Positions 19,824 through 32,101 of a stretch of 64,000 bases of DNA are shown in pieces. Location of the stretch: contig NZ_FOBH01000005.1 of the NCBI RefSeq assembly GCF_900109785.1, positions 62,001 through 126,000 of the forward strand, in the 5' to 3' direction. Position 1 is the first letter of the stretch. Each line of letters opens with the position of its first letter. The notes beneath the pieces are model-generated. The model searched no databases, was not told the DNA's origin, and was given only the letters and a program-made list of their open reading frames with translations. The position numbers and the translations under genes are program-made. Source of the DNA: Nitrosovibrio tenuis. Its GTDB lineage: Bacteria > Pseudomonadota > Gammaproteobacteria > Burkholderiales > Nitrosomonadaceae.

Positions 19824-20723
19824 TTAGCCACGATTCATCCTTGCTGAAAACAGGCTTGCCGAAATAATCATTACGCCTCCAATCCATTCCCGGATTGTCA
19901 TGGCCTCGTCCGTCAGGAAGTGCGCTGCGATGGCCGCGGCCACTAATTCAAACAGCATAATAACGATAGCCTGATTGGCAGGCACATGCGTGAGGCCATA
20001 TTGCATGACCAGGCTCAGGAAAAATACGATGAGCCCCACTCCCGCCAGAAGCAGATAAGTATTAGGAGAAATATCGTCAAAAACCGGCAAATCGCGCAGG
20101 AGCAGGCTGTAACCGGACGCTATCAGCGCTACCCCTACCCACACAGCCACCGATTTCAACTGGATGTCGTGGTACTGATCTTTACGGCTCAGCACATTCG
20201 AAAGCGCAAACATGAAGCCGGCTGATAATCCCATCCAATCGCCGTAGGATGAAGGCAGCGAAAATCCGCCTTTCGGTTGCCACAACATCACCATGGCACC
20301 GATCAGCGAAAGGGCGATAACCAGATACCCGTGCGGGCTCAATTGTTCATTCAGCAGAAGGCGTGCGAATAGAATAGTCCATAGCGGTGCCAGGTAAAAC
20401 AGCAGCAACACCCGCATGATTTCGCCATGAATAACCCCGAGTACGTACGCAAGATTGGCCCAGCCTGCAAATACTCCGATCCAGAATAATAAATGTGTTT
20501 GACCGTCGAATATTCTGGATTTGCGCAAATGGTTGCGGAATATGGCCAACCCTATCAGCAGCGCAATAACATAGGTGATTGCGGTTGCGATGGCGCCATG
20601 TATCTGCGCTTGCTCTAAAAGACGGTAGGGATACCAGAGCAGTCCCCAAATAATTGCGCCAACGAGCAAAGCTGCCACTGGCAAAGTGTTTCCCATATTT
20701 TGCTTATTTTGTTTGGTCAGCAA
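19824..20723 (-). CDS. EamA/DMT family transporter
   Basis: A ~299-residue inner-membrane protein with ten hydrophobic helices in two EamA halves (ALLVGAIIWGLLWYPYRLLE; AIVIMLFELVAAAIAAHFL), ending with short basic residues. The family exports metabolites or amino acids; the substrate is unknown. TTG at 20723, preceded by a weak aaagggcgg, is used; ATG at 20696 (MGNTLPVAALL) is an equally plausible start. It is divergent from dapC. Confidence 0.85.
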   Translation of the reverse strand: MLTKQNKQNMGNTLPVAALLVGAIIWGLLWYPYRLLEQAQIHGAIATAITYVIALLIGLAIFRNHLRKSRIFDGQTHLLFWIGVFAGWANLAYVLGVIHGEIMRVLLLFYLAPLWTILFARLLLNEQLSPHGYLVIALSLIGAMVMLWQPKGGFSLPSSYGDWMGLSAGFMFALSNVLSRKDQYHDIQLKSVAVWVGVALIASGYSLLLRDLPVFDDISPNTYLLLAGVGLIVFFLSLVMQYGLTHVPANQAIVIMLFELVAAAIAAHFLTDEAMTIREWIGGVMIISASLFSARMNRG

Positions 20724-20834
20724 GCGCCCGCCCTTTATAATTCTGTCTTGATTAAAAGCTTCATCTCAGGAAATCGACAGTTCCTGCCGACCCGCCCTGC
20801 CAACTCGTATTACCTTCGCGCCTTATTAATTAAA

Positions 20835-22031
20835 TTGAATCCCAATCTCGATCGGCTACAGCCTTATCCATTCCAGAAGCTCAACAAGCTGTTTGAGGAC
20901 ATTACCCCCAACCAATCTTTTGTTCCGATTAACCTGCACATCGGGGAGCCCAAGCATGCGACACCCGAACTCATTCGCAATGCGCTGACGGCTAGTCTTT
21001 CTGCGATGGCACATTATCCCACCACGCTAGGGACCCCGGCGCTGCGTGCGAGCATCGCGACATGGTTGATGCGGCGGTATCGCCTGCCTGCCATCGATCA
21101 CGATGCGGAAATTATTCCCGTTAACGGCAGCCGCGAGGCTCTTTTCTCCATTGCCCAGGCGGTGATTGACTTATCTCGCCCCGAAGCGGGAGTGGTGTGC
21201 CCCAATCCTTTCTATCAGATTTACGAAGGCGCAGCCTTGTTGGCGGGCGCTACGCCTCATTTTCTAAACACACTGCCGGAGAATAATTTTGCACTCGACT
21301 ATGCTCAGTTGCCCAGGGAGGTCTGGTCGCGCGCACAACTGGTGTATGTCTGCTCGCCCGGTAACCCCACCGGCAGAGTCATGTCGATGGATGAGTGGCA
21401 GCAGCTGTTCGAACTATCGGACCGTCACGGGTTCATCATTGCTTCGGATGAATGCTACGCTGACATCTATTTCGACGAAGCCGCCCCTCCCCTTGGCGCG
21501 CTCGAAGCCGCCCATCACCTGGGCCGCGACGGCTTCCCGCGGCTGGTAGTCTTCGGCAGCCTGTCGAAGAGATCCAACGTACCGGGCATGCGTTCCGGGT
21601 TTGTGGCGGGCGATGCGGCAATACTGCGAAAGTTTCTGCTCTATCGAACTTACCACGGCAGTGCGATGAACCCAGCAGTTCAGGCCGCAAGCGGTGCGGC
21701 CTGGGACGACGAGGTGCATGTTATCGAGAACCGCCGCTTGTACCGGGAGAAATTTGCCGCAGTCATTGAATTATTGAAGGAAATCCTTCCGGTATCCATG
21801 CCGGACGCGGCCTTTTATTTATGGATAAGGACTCCGGTTAATGATGTTGAGTTCACCCGCCAGCTTTATCGCGATTATAATGTCACGGTCTTACCCGGCA
21901 GTTATCTTGCGCGCTTTGCGAATCGTATCAATCCTGGAGAGAATTTCATTCGAATCGCCCTGGTCGCGCCATTGGCGGAATGTGTCGAGGCGGCCGGACG
22001 AATCGCAATGCTGGCATCCAACCTAAATTAG
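20835..22031 (+). CDS. dapC: Succinyldiaminopimelate aminotransferase DapC
   Basis: A 398-residue PLP enzyme that aminates N-succinyl-2-amino-6-ketopimelate in lysine and cell-wall meso-DAP synthesis. The product starts LNPNLDRLQPYPFQKL, which matches the DapC N-terminus; the start is therefore TTG at 20835 although the frame is open from 20700. The fold-type-I motifs are visible: VNGSREALFS, CSPGNPTGRVM, ASDECYADIYF and the PLP-binding Lys in FGSLSKRSNVPGMRSGF. It is followed by dapD (75 bases) and dapE, forming a pathway operon. Confidence 0.94.
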   Translation: MNPNLDRLQPYPFQKLNKLFEDITPNQSFVPINLHIGEPKHATPELIRNALTASLSAMAHYPTTLGTPALRASIATWLMRRYRLPAIDHDAEIIPVNGSREALFSIAQAVIDLSRPEAGVVCPNPFYQIYEGAALLAGATPHFLNTLPENNFALDYAQLPREVWSRAQLVYVCSPGNPTGRVMSMDEWQQLFELSDRHGFIIASDECYADIYFDEAAPPLGALEAAHHLGRDGFPRLVVFGSLSKRSNVPGMRSGFVAGDAAILRKFLLYRTYHGSAMNPAVQAASGAAWDDEVHVIENRRLYREKFAAVIELLKEILPVSMPDAAFYLWIRTPVNDVEFTRQLYRDYNVTVLPGSYLARFANRINPGENFIRIALVAPLAECVEAAGRIAMLASNLN

Positions 22032-22106
22032 CAGACAGCGGTCGCGAAGATCTGAATTGATAAAAATATTGTAGCCAGGAAGAAGGAAAAAAGGGAAAGG
22101 GAAAAC

Positions 22107-22928
22107 ATGGATCAGCTCCAAAATACCATAGAAGAAGCGTTCGAACGCCGTGCTGAAATTACGCCTCGGAATGTCGAGGCCAAACTCAAGGAATCCGTCG
22201 CGCAGGTTCTGGAAATGCTCGACAACGGCAAACTGCGCGTCGCGGAAAGAACCAACGGCGAATGGAAAACACACCAATGGATCAAAAAGGCCGTATTGCT
22301 GTCCTTCCGTATTGAAGACAATAGCTTCATCAAGGGCGGCTTCTCCAATTATTTTGATAAGGTGCCCTCCAAGTTTGCGGATTACAGTTCCAAGGACTTC
22401 CGTAACGGCGGCTTCCGTGTGGTGCCGCCTGCGGCAGTACGCAAAGGCGCGTTTATTGCCAGTAATGTCGTGCTGATGCCCTCCTATGTAAACATAGGCG
22501 CATATGTTGATGAGGGCACCATGGTGGATACCTGGGCCACAGTCGGTTCCTGTGCCCAGATTGGAAAAAATGTGCATTTATCCGGCGGAGTGGGCATAGG
22601 CGGAGTGCTCGAACCGGTTCAGGCAAATCCTACTATCATCGAGGATAATTGCTTTATCGGCGCACGCTCGGAAATCGTCGAAGGCGTCGTCGTCGGGGAG
22701 AATTCAGTCATTTCGATGGGTGTATATATCGGCCAGAGCACCAAGATTTATAACCGCGAAACCGGTGAAACAAGCTATGGCCGTATTCCGCCAGGCTCGG
22801 TAGTGGTTTCCGGCAATCTTCCCTCGGTGGATGGAAAATACAGCCTCTATTGCGCGGTCATCGTTAAACAAGTAGATGCCAAAACCCGCGCTAAAACAGG
22901 TATCAATGAGCTTCTGCGCGGAATCTAG
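22107..22928 (+). CDS. dapD: Tetrahydrodipicolinate N-succinyltransferase
   Basis: A 273-residue acyltransferase that succinylates tetrahydrodipicolinate, the step before DapC. The N-terminal helical part ([20 protein letters not shown]) precedes a left-handed beta-helix of hexapeptide repeats ([40 protein letters not shown]). The length equals that of E. coli DapD. It lies between dapC and dapE. Confidence 0.98.
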   Translation: MDQLQNTIEEAFERRAEITPRNVEAKLKESVAQVLEMLDNGKLRVAERTNGEWKTHQWIKKAVLLSFRIEDNSFIKGGFSNYFDKVPSKFADYSSKDFRNGGFRVVPPAAVRKGAFIASNVVLMPSYVNIGAYVDEGTMVDTWATVGSCAQIGKNVHLSGGVGIGGVLEPVQANPTIIEDNCFIGARSEIVEGVVVGENSVISMGVYIGQSTKIYNRETGETSYGRIPPGSVVVSGNLPSVDGKYSLYCAVIVKQVDAKTRAKTGINELLRGI

Positions 22929-22989
22929 GCTGTGAGAGAGTGCCTTGGTATTATCACCTCGATGAAGCTCATCCAGGATGGTTCATTAG

Positions 22990-24150
<1,161 letters not shown>

Positions 24151-24299
24151 TTCATTGGCTATCTGAACCGTAAAATTTCGATAGATGGGGGTAAAGCTCA
24201 ACCGAGCGGCCTAGCGAACTATCGGACCTATCGGCCTTATCCGTTTGCAGGCAGCAGGACTAGCGAATAGTTATAGCCATCATTATTGTATAAAAAAAT

Positions 24300-25199
24300 A
24301 TGTACTGCGAGGCCAAATCCCAACTTTCCACAGTTCGCGACCTGTTGCGCTTCGCAGTAAGCCGTTTCAACGAGGTGGGGCTTTTTTTTGGCCATGGCTC
24401 TACCTCTGCGTATGACGAGGCGGCTTATCTCATCCTGCATACCTTGCACCTTCCGCTCGATCGCCTGGAACCTTTTCTTGATGCGCATCTCACGACACCT
24501 GAACTGGAGCAGGTTGTGAATGTGATTCGGCGTCGCGCGACCGAAAGAATTCCTGCTGCATATCTTGCCAAGGAAGCCTGGCTGGGGGATTTCAGGTTCT
24601 ATGTGGACGAGCGCGTAATTGTGCCGCGTTCCTTCATTGCCGAGTTGCTGCGCGAGCAGCTTTCTCCATGGGTAGAGGAACCGGATGACATCCATTCGGC
24701 GCTTGATCTGTGCACTGGCTCGGGATGCCTTGCGGTACTGCTCGCCCACGCTTTTGAACACGCTATGATCGATGCCGCTGATATTTCGCAGGACGCGCTT
24801 CAGGTGGCCCGGAAGAACGTGGCGGATTATGGCCTGGAGCACAAAATCAATCTCATCCAATCCGATCTGTTTGCCGGATTGCAAGAGCGCCGCTATGACC
24901 TAATTGTCAGCAATCCGCCTTATGTCAGCGCCGAATCGATGGCGACGCTTCCCGAGGAGTATCGCCATGAGCCGCGCAATGCCCTGGCGGGAGGGGAAGA
25001 TGGGCTGGACGTGATCCGCGAAATAATCCATAGCGCAGCCAGCCATTTAACCACCGGGGGAATGCTGATCGTCGAAGCCGGACATAATCAAGAAGCTCTG
25101 GAACGAGCGTTTCCCCGAACTCCTTTCACCTGGCTTGAAACGAGCGCTGGGGACGAGTTTGTATTTCTGTTAAAGCGTCATGAGCTCCCATCAGTTTGA
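24300..25199 (+). CDS. prmB: Ribosomal protein L3 N5-glutamine methyltransferase PrmB
   Basis: A 299-residue SAM-dependent enzyme that methylates a glutamine of L3. It has the N-terminal helical region with FGHGSTSAYDEAAYLILHTL, the SAM-binding LDLCTGSGCLAVLLA (~133-147) and the catalytic NPPY (SNPPYVSAES). Compared with PrmC, the N-terminus and RRATERIPAAYLAKEAWLGD segment favour PrmB. The 3' end overlaps the convergent rluB by 22 bases. Confidence 0.93.
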   Translation: MYCEAKSQLSTVRDLLRFAVSRFNEVGLFFGHGSTSAYDEAAYLILHTLHLPLDRLEPFLDAHLTTPELEQVVNVIRRRATERIPAAYLAKEAWLGDFRFYVDERVIVPRSFIAELLREQLSPWVEEPDDIHSALDLCTGSGCLAVLLAHAFEHAMIDAADISQDALQVARKNVADYGLEHKINLIQSDLFAGLQERRYDLIVSNPPYVSAESMATLPEEYRHEPRNALAGGEDGLDVIREIIHSAASHLTTGGMLIVEAGHNQEALERAFPRTPFTWLETSAGDEFVFLLKRHELPSV

Positions 25200-26083
25200 G
25201 AAGCGACCAATTCCAGCAAACGCTTAGTCTCGGCCTCGTCCAATTCCATGGATTTTCCGCGTTTCAAACGCGGCGGTAGATTTATAGGACCGAAGCGCAC
25301 CCGCATCAGGCGGCTTACTGTCAATCCCACCGCTTCGAACATGCGACGCACTTCGCGATTCCTGCCCTCCTTCAATATCACCCGGTACCAGCGGTTTGAA
25401 CCTTCGCCGCCCTGATCCGACAGATGGTCGAATTTGGCCGGGCCATCTTCCAGTTTAACCTCAGTTGTCAATACGTTCGCCTGCTCGGGCGTCAAGCGTC
25501 CTATAATTCGCACGGCATACTCGCGCTCGATCTCGAAACGCGGATGGGTTAACCGGTTAGCCAATTGCCCATCAGTGGTAAAAATCAGCAGGCCACTGGT
25601 GTTGTAATCAAGTCTGCCGACAGATACCCATTTCGACGATCTCAATTGAGGAAGTTTATCAAACACCGAGGGGCGCTCTTGTGGATCATCGCGACTGACG
25701 ATCTCTCCCTCCGGCTTGTGATAAAGCAGAACTCTCGGCAGACGTTCCGCGGATTTGAAATGGACGACGCGCTTTCCTACACGGACGACATCGGCCGGTC
25801 CTACCCGATCGCCGACGTGCGCCACTTTTCCGTTAACAGTCGCTTGGCCTGCGGCGATCAGTTCTTCCATTTCGCGCCGTGAGCCCAATCCTGCCTGCGC
25901 CAGCAGCTTGTGCAATTTTTGGGTTATGGCCGAGGCGGAAGCGGAGGCAGGGTTAGTACCGGTAACCCGCGACATCTTGTTTCTTACCGATCTCCGGGAT
26001 TCCTGCGGGTGGGATGACAGGGGCAACTGGGGCAACTGGGGCGATTTCGGGGATTTCGTTGGCTTCGATAGCCTGGCTTTCAT
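25178..26083 (-). CDS. rluB: 23S rRNA pseudouridine(2605) synthase RluB
   Basis: A 301-residue RsuA-family enzyme. After a low-complexity, basic/proline-serine N-terminal tail (QLPQLPLSS, from short GGGGCAACT-type repeats near 26020-26060) comes an S4 RNA-binding domain (KLHKLLAQAGLGSRREMEE, ~55-73), then the catalytic domain with Asp in GRLDYNTSGLLIFTTDG. The C-terminus (GKSMELDEAETKRLLELV) fits RluB. The N-terminal ~50 residues are variable, so a later start such as MSRVTGTNPA is possible. Confidence 0.92.
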   Translation of the reverse strand: MKARLSKPTKSPKSPQLPQLPLSSHPQESRRSVRNKMSRVTGTNPASASASAITQKLHKLLAQAGLGSRREMEELIAAGQATVNGKVAHVGDRVGPADVVRVGKRVVHFKSAERLPRVLLYHKPEGEIVSRDDPQERPSVFDKLPQLRSSKWVSVGRLDYNTSGLLIFTTDGQLANRLTHPRFEIEREYAVRIIGRLTPEQANVLTTEVKLEDGPAKFDHLSDQGGEGSNRWYRVILKEGRNREVRRMFEAVGLTVSRLMRVRFGPINLPPRLKRGKSMELDEAETKRLLELVASQTDGSS

Positions 26084-26368
26084 TTGACTCTCACTTTCAG
26101 GCTTTGCATTGCGCTAAGTTTACCAACCGGTCAAACAGTACAATGGCTGTATGGCGGAAACCGGAATCGAATCTTTTGTGCGTGCAAAGCGTTTTGGTTC
26201 GGCTGGAATCCGGTATGCCCATAATGGCGAAGTTCATGGAATCTTGCCTTATTCCGGTTTAAACCCTCTACACATGGGCTCATAAAGCACATCATTGAAA
26301 GACTAGATTGAATTCCCAAGCCGGCCGGGGAATGAAGAATCATGGTGATTCTTCCTGACAGATAGCTG

Positions 26369-26965
26369 CTACATCTCGCGGCGCTCAATCACCGCCTGCG
26401 CCAATGTGCCGCTATCCACATGTTCCAGCTCTCCACCCACGGGCAGTCCGCGGGCGATTCGCGTGATTTTCAGACCTTTGTCGTGCAGCAACTCACCGAT
26501 ATAATGAGCCGTGGCCTCGCCTTCCACTGTAAAGTTGGTGGCGAGTACGACTTCCTTCACGAGCCCGTCCTGAGTCCGCTTCAGCAGCCGGTCAAGATGA
26601 ATTTCCCGTGGCCCGATACCGTCCAGCGGCGACAATCTGCCCATCAGCACGAAATACATGCCTTTGTAACAGTGAGCCTGTTCCATCATGAGCAGGTCGG
26701 CAGGCATCTCGACTACGCACAGCAATGCCGCGTCGCGATGATGAGATCTGCATAACTCGCATACGACTTCTTCGGTAAAGTTATTACATTTCTCGCAATG
26801 CCTGATATGTTGCAGCGCATAGTCGAGCGAACTGGCAAGGCGCTGCGCACCTTCATGGTCGCGCTGCAACAAATGGTAAGCCATACGCTGCGCCGACCTT
26901 GGGCCCACGCCGGGCAGACAGCGTAATGCGTTGATCAGGTCGTCAAGGCTGCGCGGGGTTTTCAA
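26369..26965 (-). CDS. recR: Recombination protein RecR
   Basis: A 198-residue recombination mediator acting with RecO and RecF to load RecA on gaps. It has the helix-hairpin-helix region [20 protein letters not shown], a C4 zinc finger ([16 protein letters not shown], ~57-72) and a Toprim domain ([14 protein letters not shown] ... [14 protein letters not shown]). It is the last gene of dnaX-ybaB-recR, a conserved order. Confidence 0.98.
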   Translation of the reverse strand: MKTPRSLDDLINALRCLPGVGPRSAQRMAYHLLQRDHEGAQRLASSLDYALQHIRHCEKCNNFTEEVVCELCRSHHRDAALLCVVEMPADLLMMEQAHCYKGMYFVLMGRLSPLDGIGPREIHLDRLLKRTQDGLVKEVVLATNFTVEGEATAHYIGELLHDKGLKITRIARGLPVGGELEHVDSGTLAQAVIERREM

Positions 26966-27093
26966 TTAGATGAAACGTAAAGAAAACATCGATCGTAAAA
27001 ATCGCAATCGCTTCTGGGCGCTTCCAGGTGCTCCGTGGCAGGCTGGCTCGACATTTCAGCCATTGGCCCCATCCGTATTCTCTTTGTTAACAA

Positions 27094-27420
27094 TTAAAAC
27101 GGCAGTTTCATCCCGGGCGGTAAACTCAGCCCCGAGGTGAAGCCAGCCATTTTTTCCTGCGTGGTGGATTCCACCCGGCGCACTGCGTCGTTTACCGCAG
27201 CGGCAATCAGATCTTCCAGCATTTCCTTATCATCACCCATCAGGCTGCTGTCGATGCTGACACGTTTCACATCATAACGGCAGGTCATGACAACTTTGAC
27301 CATACCGGCACCGGATTGACCTTCGACTTCTATCGAGGCTAATTTTTCTTGCATGGCTTTCATGTTCTCCTGCATTTGCTGAGCCTGCTTCATCAGATTG
27401 CCCAAGCCGCCTTTCATCAT
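27094..27420 (-). CDS. ybaB: YbaB/EbfC nucleoid-associated protein
   Basis: A 108-residue DNA-binding protein beginning [20 protein letters not shown], with [19 protein letters not shown] and the C-terminal [14 protein letters not shown] typical of the family. It forms tweezer-like dimers and decorates the nucleoid. It lies 11 bases after dnaX and before recR, the usual arrangement. Confidence 0.96.
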   Translation of the reverse strand: MMKGGLGNLMKQAQQMQENMKAMQEKLASIEVEGQSGAGMVKVVMTCRYDVKRVSIDSSLMGDDKEMLEDLIAAAVNDAVRRVESTTQEKMAGFTSGLSLPPGMKLPF

Positions 27421-27431
27421 TTTTACCTCCG

Positions 27432-29108
27432 CTATTGAATGGGTTTGATCGAAGAAACGATCAGTTTTGCATCGAAATTTTCCACCAGGTCCCGCACAAA
27501 CGGGTCGGATTCAATGGCTGCGACGGCCTGCGATTGCTTTTCCTGCTTCTCGCGATTCTCCAGCTCCGCTGGGCTCATCCCGGTGACAGTCCCGATCGTA
27601 AACTTCACCCGAACCGGCTTGCCCAGGTGTTCCCTCAGGGCGGCCCGCAATCGGTCCTGGTAGGACTTATCAAGCAAATGCCGATGTATCTCAGGTATAC
27701 AAAATTCTATTTCATCCGCCGCAAAATGTTTCACTTCGCAGTGCTGAGCCAGCATTTTTGGCATCCCGCTCAGCTTTAACTGGCTGACTATCGTCATCCA
27801 GTCGTCGCTGAATGGGTGCGCGGTCGAGTCCGGCTTCGGTGCCGGGGTCTCCGCTGCCGATGATGGTGCTACAACCTCTGCAATATCACCCGCCTTCGCC
27901 GCCTCTGGATCGTGTTTAGCTTTCTGGTTTTCCGCCTCTGATGTTGCCTTGATGGTTGAGTGCGTACGGTGCGCTGCCAGCGCACCGGACATTGGCATTA
28001 TTGCCGGCGCTGGAGATATATCCTCCGGCATGAAAGCCAGCATCCGCATCAGTGTCATCGTGAAACCTGCATATTCATCGGGCGCACGGCTCAAGTCGTC
28101 GCGGCCCTGGATGGCAATCTGATAAAATAACTGAACGTCCTCCGGGGCGAACGTTTCTGCCAGCGCGAGAATCCGTTCGTGCTCGGGCATATCTTCGCCG
28201 ATAGCCGATGGCACTATTTGTGCCAGAGCAAGGCGATGCAACAACCCGGCCAGATCCTGTAATGCGGCATCGAACGATAGACTGCGGGTTTCCATCTCAT
28301 CCGCTATTGCCAGCATGCGCAGCCCATCTTTATGCGTCAGAGCATCCAGCAGCTCGTAAAGGTAAGTCCGATCAATGGCGCCGAGCATGGTGCGTACCCC
28401 AGCCTCTTCGATCTTGCCTTCACCGAAAGCGATCGCCTGATCCAGCATGCTCAAGGCGTCGCGCATGCTGCCCCGTGCGGATTGCGCCAGCAACTGCAAT
28501 GAAGCGCTATCGCAGCTTATGTGTTCCTGCTCAAGCACGTGCTTGAGGTGTGACGCGATGAGCGGGGCTGGGATCTGCTTCAGGTTGAATTGCAGGCAGC
28601 GAGACAGAACTGTTACCGGAATTTTCTGCGGATCGGTCGTGGCGAGTATAAATTTGATGTGTTCCGGCGGCTCTTCCAAAGTTTTCAACATGGCATTGAA
28701 CGCAGATTTGGAGAGCATGTGTACTTCGTCGATGATGTACACCTTGTAGCGGGCAACGGTAGGGGCATAGAACGCGTTTTCCAGCAATTCGCGCATCTTA
28801 TCCACCTGAGTATTGGAAGCCGCGTCCATCTCGATCAGGTCGACGAAGCGCCCGCTATCGATTTCGGTACAGGCGGAGCATATGCCACAGGGCGCTGATG
28901 TCACACCCGTTCCACAATTAAGCGCTTTGGCTAAAATTCGCGCTATGGTGGTCTTGCCGACTCCTCGCGTGCCTGTAAATAGATAAGCATGATGCAGCCG
29001 CTTTTGCTCAAGCGCGTTGGTAAGCGCTCTGACGACGTGATCCTGGCCGGTGAGTTCGAGAAAGCTCTTTGGTCGCCACTTACGGGCGAGAACTTGAATC
29101 TGAGACAC
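27432..29108 (-). CDS. dnaX: DNA polymerase III subunit gamma/tau
   Basis: A 558-residue clamp-loader ATPase. The AAA+ domain has Walker [10 protein letters not shown] (46-54), a zinc-binding Cys set (Cys65, 74, 77, 80), the Walker B-like IIDEVHML and sensor-1 [12 protein letters not shown] Pro/Ala/Glu-rich linker (~375-430) leads to the tau C-terminal part ([17 protein letters not shown] onward). I noticed no A-rich slippery heptamer like the E. coli frameshift site, so a separate gamma form is not obvious. It is the first gene of dnaX-ybaB-recR, and the 4.5S RNA lies ~145 bases upstream. Confidence 0.97.
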   Translation of the reverse strand: MSQIQVLARKWRPKSFLELTGQDHVVRALTNALEQKRLHHAYLFTGTRGVGKTTIARILAKALNCGTGVTSAPCGICSACTEIDSGRFVDLIEMDAASNTQVDKMRELLENAFYAPTVARYKVYIIDEVHMLSKSAFNAMLKTLEEPPEHIKFILATTDPQKIPVTVLSRCLQFNLKQIPAPLIASHLKHVLEQEHISCDSASLQLLAQSARGSMRDALSMLDQAIAFGEGKIEEAGVRTMLGAIDRTYLYELLDALTHKDGLRMLAIADEMETRSLSFDAALQDLAGLLHRLALAQIVPSAIGEDMPEHERILALAETFAPEDVQLFYQIAIQGRDDLSRAPDEYAGFTMTLMRMLAFMPEDISPAPAIMPMSGALAAHRTHSTIKATSEAENQKAKHDPEAAKAGDIAEVVAPSSAAETPAPKPDSTAHPFSDDWMTIVSQLKLSGMPKMLAQHCEVKHFAADEIEFCIPEIHRHLLDKSYQDRLRAALREHLGKPVRVKFTIGTVTGMSPAELENREKQEKQSQAVAAIESDPFVRDLVENFDAKLIVSSIKPIQ

Positions 29109-29252
29109 GATATTGAATGGATGAAACGATTTATTCAGGCTGAGGCTTGAAGGCTGTAAAAAACCAGTGGATTTATCCCGCCTTCAGCCATCGGTGGAGC
29201 AGAAACCGCTGCTGCCGGTTCTATTGCACTACGACCACCTGTGCAGATAAAA

Positions 29253-29352
29253 GGGTGGCGAGCCTGATCCCCGGCACTTGCAGAAAATAGCTGTGGCTGC
29301 TTCCTTCCGGACCTGACCAGGTTCACTACCATGCAATGCGGGGAGGCCCGCC
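29253..29352 (-). ncRNA. ffs: Signal recognition particle 4.5S RNA
   Basis: On the minus strand the ~100-base RNA starts GGCGGGCCTCCCC and ends GGGATCAGGCTCGCCACC; the terminal eight bases pair (GGCGGGCC/GGCTCGCC). The conserved SRP domain IV is intact, with the GTCAGGTCCGGAAGGAAGCA tetraloop helix that binds Ffh. The exact ends are estimated from the pairing. Confidence 0.93.
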
Positions 29353-30235
29353 ATAAAAGTTAAAAATCAGCAAAGGGAACAGCGAAAAACCGAGGCAGAA
29401 CTCTTGCGTTCCATAATTTCCGTATTGTGCCCTGAGTCGAAGCCCGCGTCTACTGCGAAACCGAGGGCTATAGGGAAAACACAAGCAGCCGGGACTTTTA
29501 GCAAATGATCCAAGTACGAACCAGAGCAATGATTATCGGAGGTGGCAGGAAGGCTACCGGCTTCTGCTGCCGGAATTACTATGGTTTATCGAGATGCTGT
29601 TGGGCTGGAATCAGAGTGATTGCGGGTTCCGCCAATCGCCGCCTGAAAACCGCCGAAAATGGCAGGGCACAAAAAACACTAACGATAAATTTCTGTGATT
29701 GCCCTATTGTTACTGTTCAATCTATCTCACTCCCAATAAGAAAACCGACCATTCAGCAAGTTTCGGAGTAAGCGTTTCTCATTCTCCGATGTTGCTGGCT
29801 TCACATCCTGCCTGCAGGGAAAGAGGCGTTCGAGAATCCTCGAACTCTGGAACAATGGGCAGGCGACAAGCCAATCCGGCAGCGCTTGTGGATAATAGCG
29901 GTTAAAAGAGTCGGTATCAGATACAGACGGCCATATTAAACCCGGTGTACCTATGCGAGCACGATACTATCAGTTGGGGAGTCGCCTATGTGGGCAGCCG
30001 AACAGATGGGGCCACTAGAATTGGATGATGATCAGACACGTACATGGGAAGGCCTTGCCTGATGCTGTGCCAGATGCCGGGATAAGGGAGTTAAGGCGGC
30101 GGAGATTTTTGCAGAAGAAAGCTGTGATTCTGCTGTGATTATTACAGGAAATCCCACCGTTTAGCACCGATTTAAACTATCCCTTCCTAAGAAAATTTCA
30201 ACTTAGAAAGGTCAATTAAGTCAAGAGTCTTTGGG
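29353..30235. other. Long non-coding region between the 4.5S RNA and tRNA-fMet
   Basis: About 880 bases without a convincing gene on either strand. Open frames at 29505-29771 and 29699-29905 lack ribosome sites and protein-like composition. The left end should hold the promoter of the leftward ffs gene. It may be decayed coding DNA, but no family is recognisable. Confidence 0.55.
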
Positions 30236-30309
<74 letters not shown>

Positions 30310-30943
30310 TCAGAGGATATAGGTGCAATTATAGCAAGGTCAATCCCAAAAGGTCAATCAATCTCCTACGAAAAGGAAAGAATGCAACCGATAGCCCCAA
30401 GCATGGGGCCGGGTCCCACTCATATTATTGAGGGCCAGAATGACCCAGCCCGTTCGCTTGACAGTTTTTTTATATCTGGAAGATACTTTTTGCTTTCTTA
30501 TGAGAGTTAGCGCACAGAGTATTTTCAAAAGTAACAGCAATATTATCGGTTAAAAAATGTTGAGAATGACTTCGCGGCTCAAGCCAACGACTTGGGGCCA
30601 AGGACACTGGGTAAACGGTAGTGCGAGGGGTTGGATTTATTATGTTTACATCAGACGCCGTCTTTGCGGTAGCAGTTCAGTCGTTATGGGTGCCCCGATA
30701 ACGGAGAAATTCTTGCCATATAGAGTTAATATGTAACGGCTGTCTGTTTCATAATATAGTGGAGTTCTCTCTCATATGTACGCGTGCTTATCCATTCAGT
30801 GCTGCCCGTATTTTCCAGCTCCCTCCAGCTTAACTCGCCGCAAGGCTGCCGGGGAAAATAGCTCGGACAGAACTCGTCCAAAGGCTTGGGAAGCACAATT
30901 TTTTAGATAAACGTTGGCAAAAATAATTCGATGGATCAGTTAT
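30310..30943. other. Non-coding region before the REC-GGDEF gene
   Basis: About 630 bases, AT-richer than average, with no supported gene; the 60-codon minus-strand frame at 30358-30540 has no family resemblance. It should hold the promoters of the leftward tRNA and the rightward response regulator. Confidence 0.5.
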
Positions 30944-31882
30944 ATGATTAGTGAAACCGAAATCCACGCTGCCAAAATTCTAATTGTTGACGATCAGGAA
31001 GTGAATATCCAATTGCTGGAGCACATGCTTACGGCAGCGAAGTATACGTCGATTGCCTCAACCACGGATCCATACAAGGTTTCAGAATTACACCGTCAGC
31101 ACCACTACGATCTGATTCTGCTCGACCTGAAAATGGCGGGCATGGATGGGTTTCAAGTATTGGAAGCGTTAAAGCAGATCGAAACGGATGGCTACCTCTC
31201 CGTATTGGTAGTCACCGCGAATCCGGACTGTAAGCTGCGAGCACTTCAGTCCGGCGCCAAGGATTTCATCAGTAAGCCATTTGATATGGCGGAGGTGCTC
31301 GCGCGCGTTCACAACTTGCTGGAAGTGCGCCTGTTACATCAGCAAGCGCGAAATTATGCGAAAGCCCAGGAATTCAGGGCGCTGCATGATCCATTAACCG
31401 GGCTTGCCAACCGCAGGCTCCTGCTTGAAAGGGTTTCGCAGGCTATTATTCACGCAAGGAGAAACACCGGTATCATGGCTGTTGTGTATCTGGACCTGGA
31501 TGGATTCAGGGAAATCAACAATACGCTGGGCCACGGCGCGGGCGACTCACTTCTGAAGATGGTTGCTGCGCGCCTGATTGCTGCGGTACGGCAGGAAGAT
31601 ACAGTGGCACGCCTGGGCGGTGACGAATTTGTGATTGCAATGCCTCATGTTAACAGTATTGGAGGCGTGGCTCTAGCGACAGATAAGGTCATCAAAGCAC
31701 TGTCACAACCCTATAAGATCCAGAGCAGCGACGTCAATGTCACCGCCAGCGCGGGAGTCGGCCTTTACCCTATCCACGGCAAGGACGTGAAAACACTCTT
31801 GAAAAATGCGGATGCGGCCCTGCTGGAAGCAAAGAATGCTAACAAAAATACTTATCGCATTTCAATGCGGGCCAACGCGTAA
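30944..31882 (+). CDS. Response regulator with REC and GGDEF domains
   Basis: A 312-residue predicted diguanylate cyclase making c-di-GMP on phosphorylation. The receiver has the acidic pair Asp16/Asp17, phospho-acceptor Asp61 (LILLDLKMAGMDG) and the Lys of FISKPFD. The GGDEF domain begins DPLTGLANRRLL and has an intact GGDEF active site at 225-229. No RxxD inhibitory site is obvious just before it. ATG 30944 (MISETEIH) is chosen by alignment with the paralogue at 32102; the frame extends to 30914. No cognate histidine kinase gene is adjacent. Confidence 0.92.
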   Translation: MISETEIHAAKILIVDDQEVNIQLLEHMLTAAKYTSIASTTDPYKVSELHRQHHYDLILLDLKMAGMDGFQVLEALKQIETDGYLSVLVVTANPDCKLRALQSGAKDFISKPFDMAEVLARVHNLLEVRLLHQQARNYAKAQEFRALHDPLTGLANRRLLLERVSQAIIHARRNTGIMAVVYLDLDGFREINNTLGHGAGDSLLKMVAARLIAAVRQEDTVARLGGDEFVIAMPHVNSIGGVALATDKVIKALSQPYKIQSSDVNVTASAGVGLYPIHGKDVKTLLKNADAALLEAKNANKNTYRISMRANA

Positions 31883-32101
31883 TATCTCTTTCTCCATTTT
31901 GCACACCCTCCCGGAGGTTTGCGGCAATTTCGAGTTTGAGAAACACGTATGGTGAACAAAACCCGACGTTTTTGTAATGACTTTTTGTACCAGTAAAAAA
32001 TAAGGTAAAACGGCTCACGTTCAATAACCACTTTTACATATCATCTATAAAATGAGCGGTATTTGAAATTGATCAATTGCAACAGACAAGGCAAGAAATA
32101 A

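Noticed and set aside
29505-29905. Two short plus-strand frames between ffs and tRNA-fMet
   Set aside because: No ribosome sites; composition not protein-like. Considered as IS remnants, but no transposase motif or inverted ends were seen.
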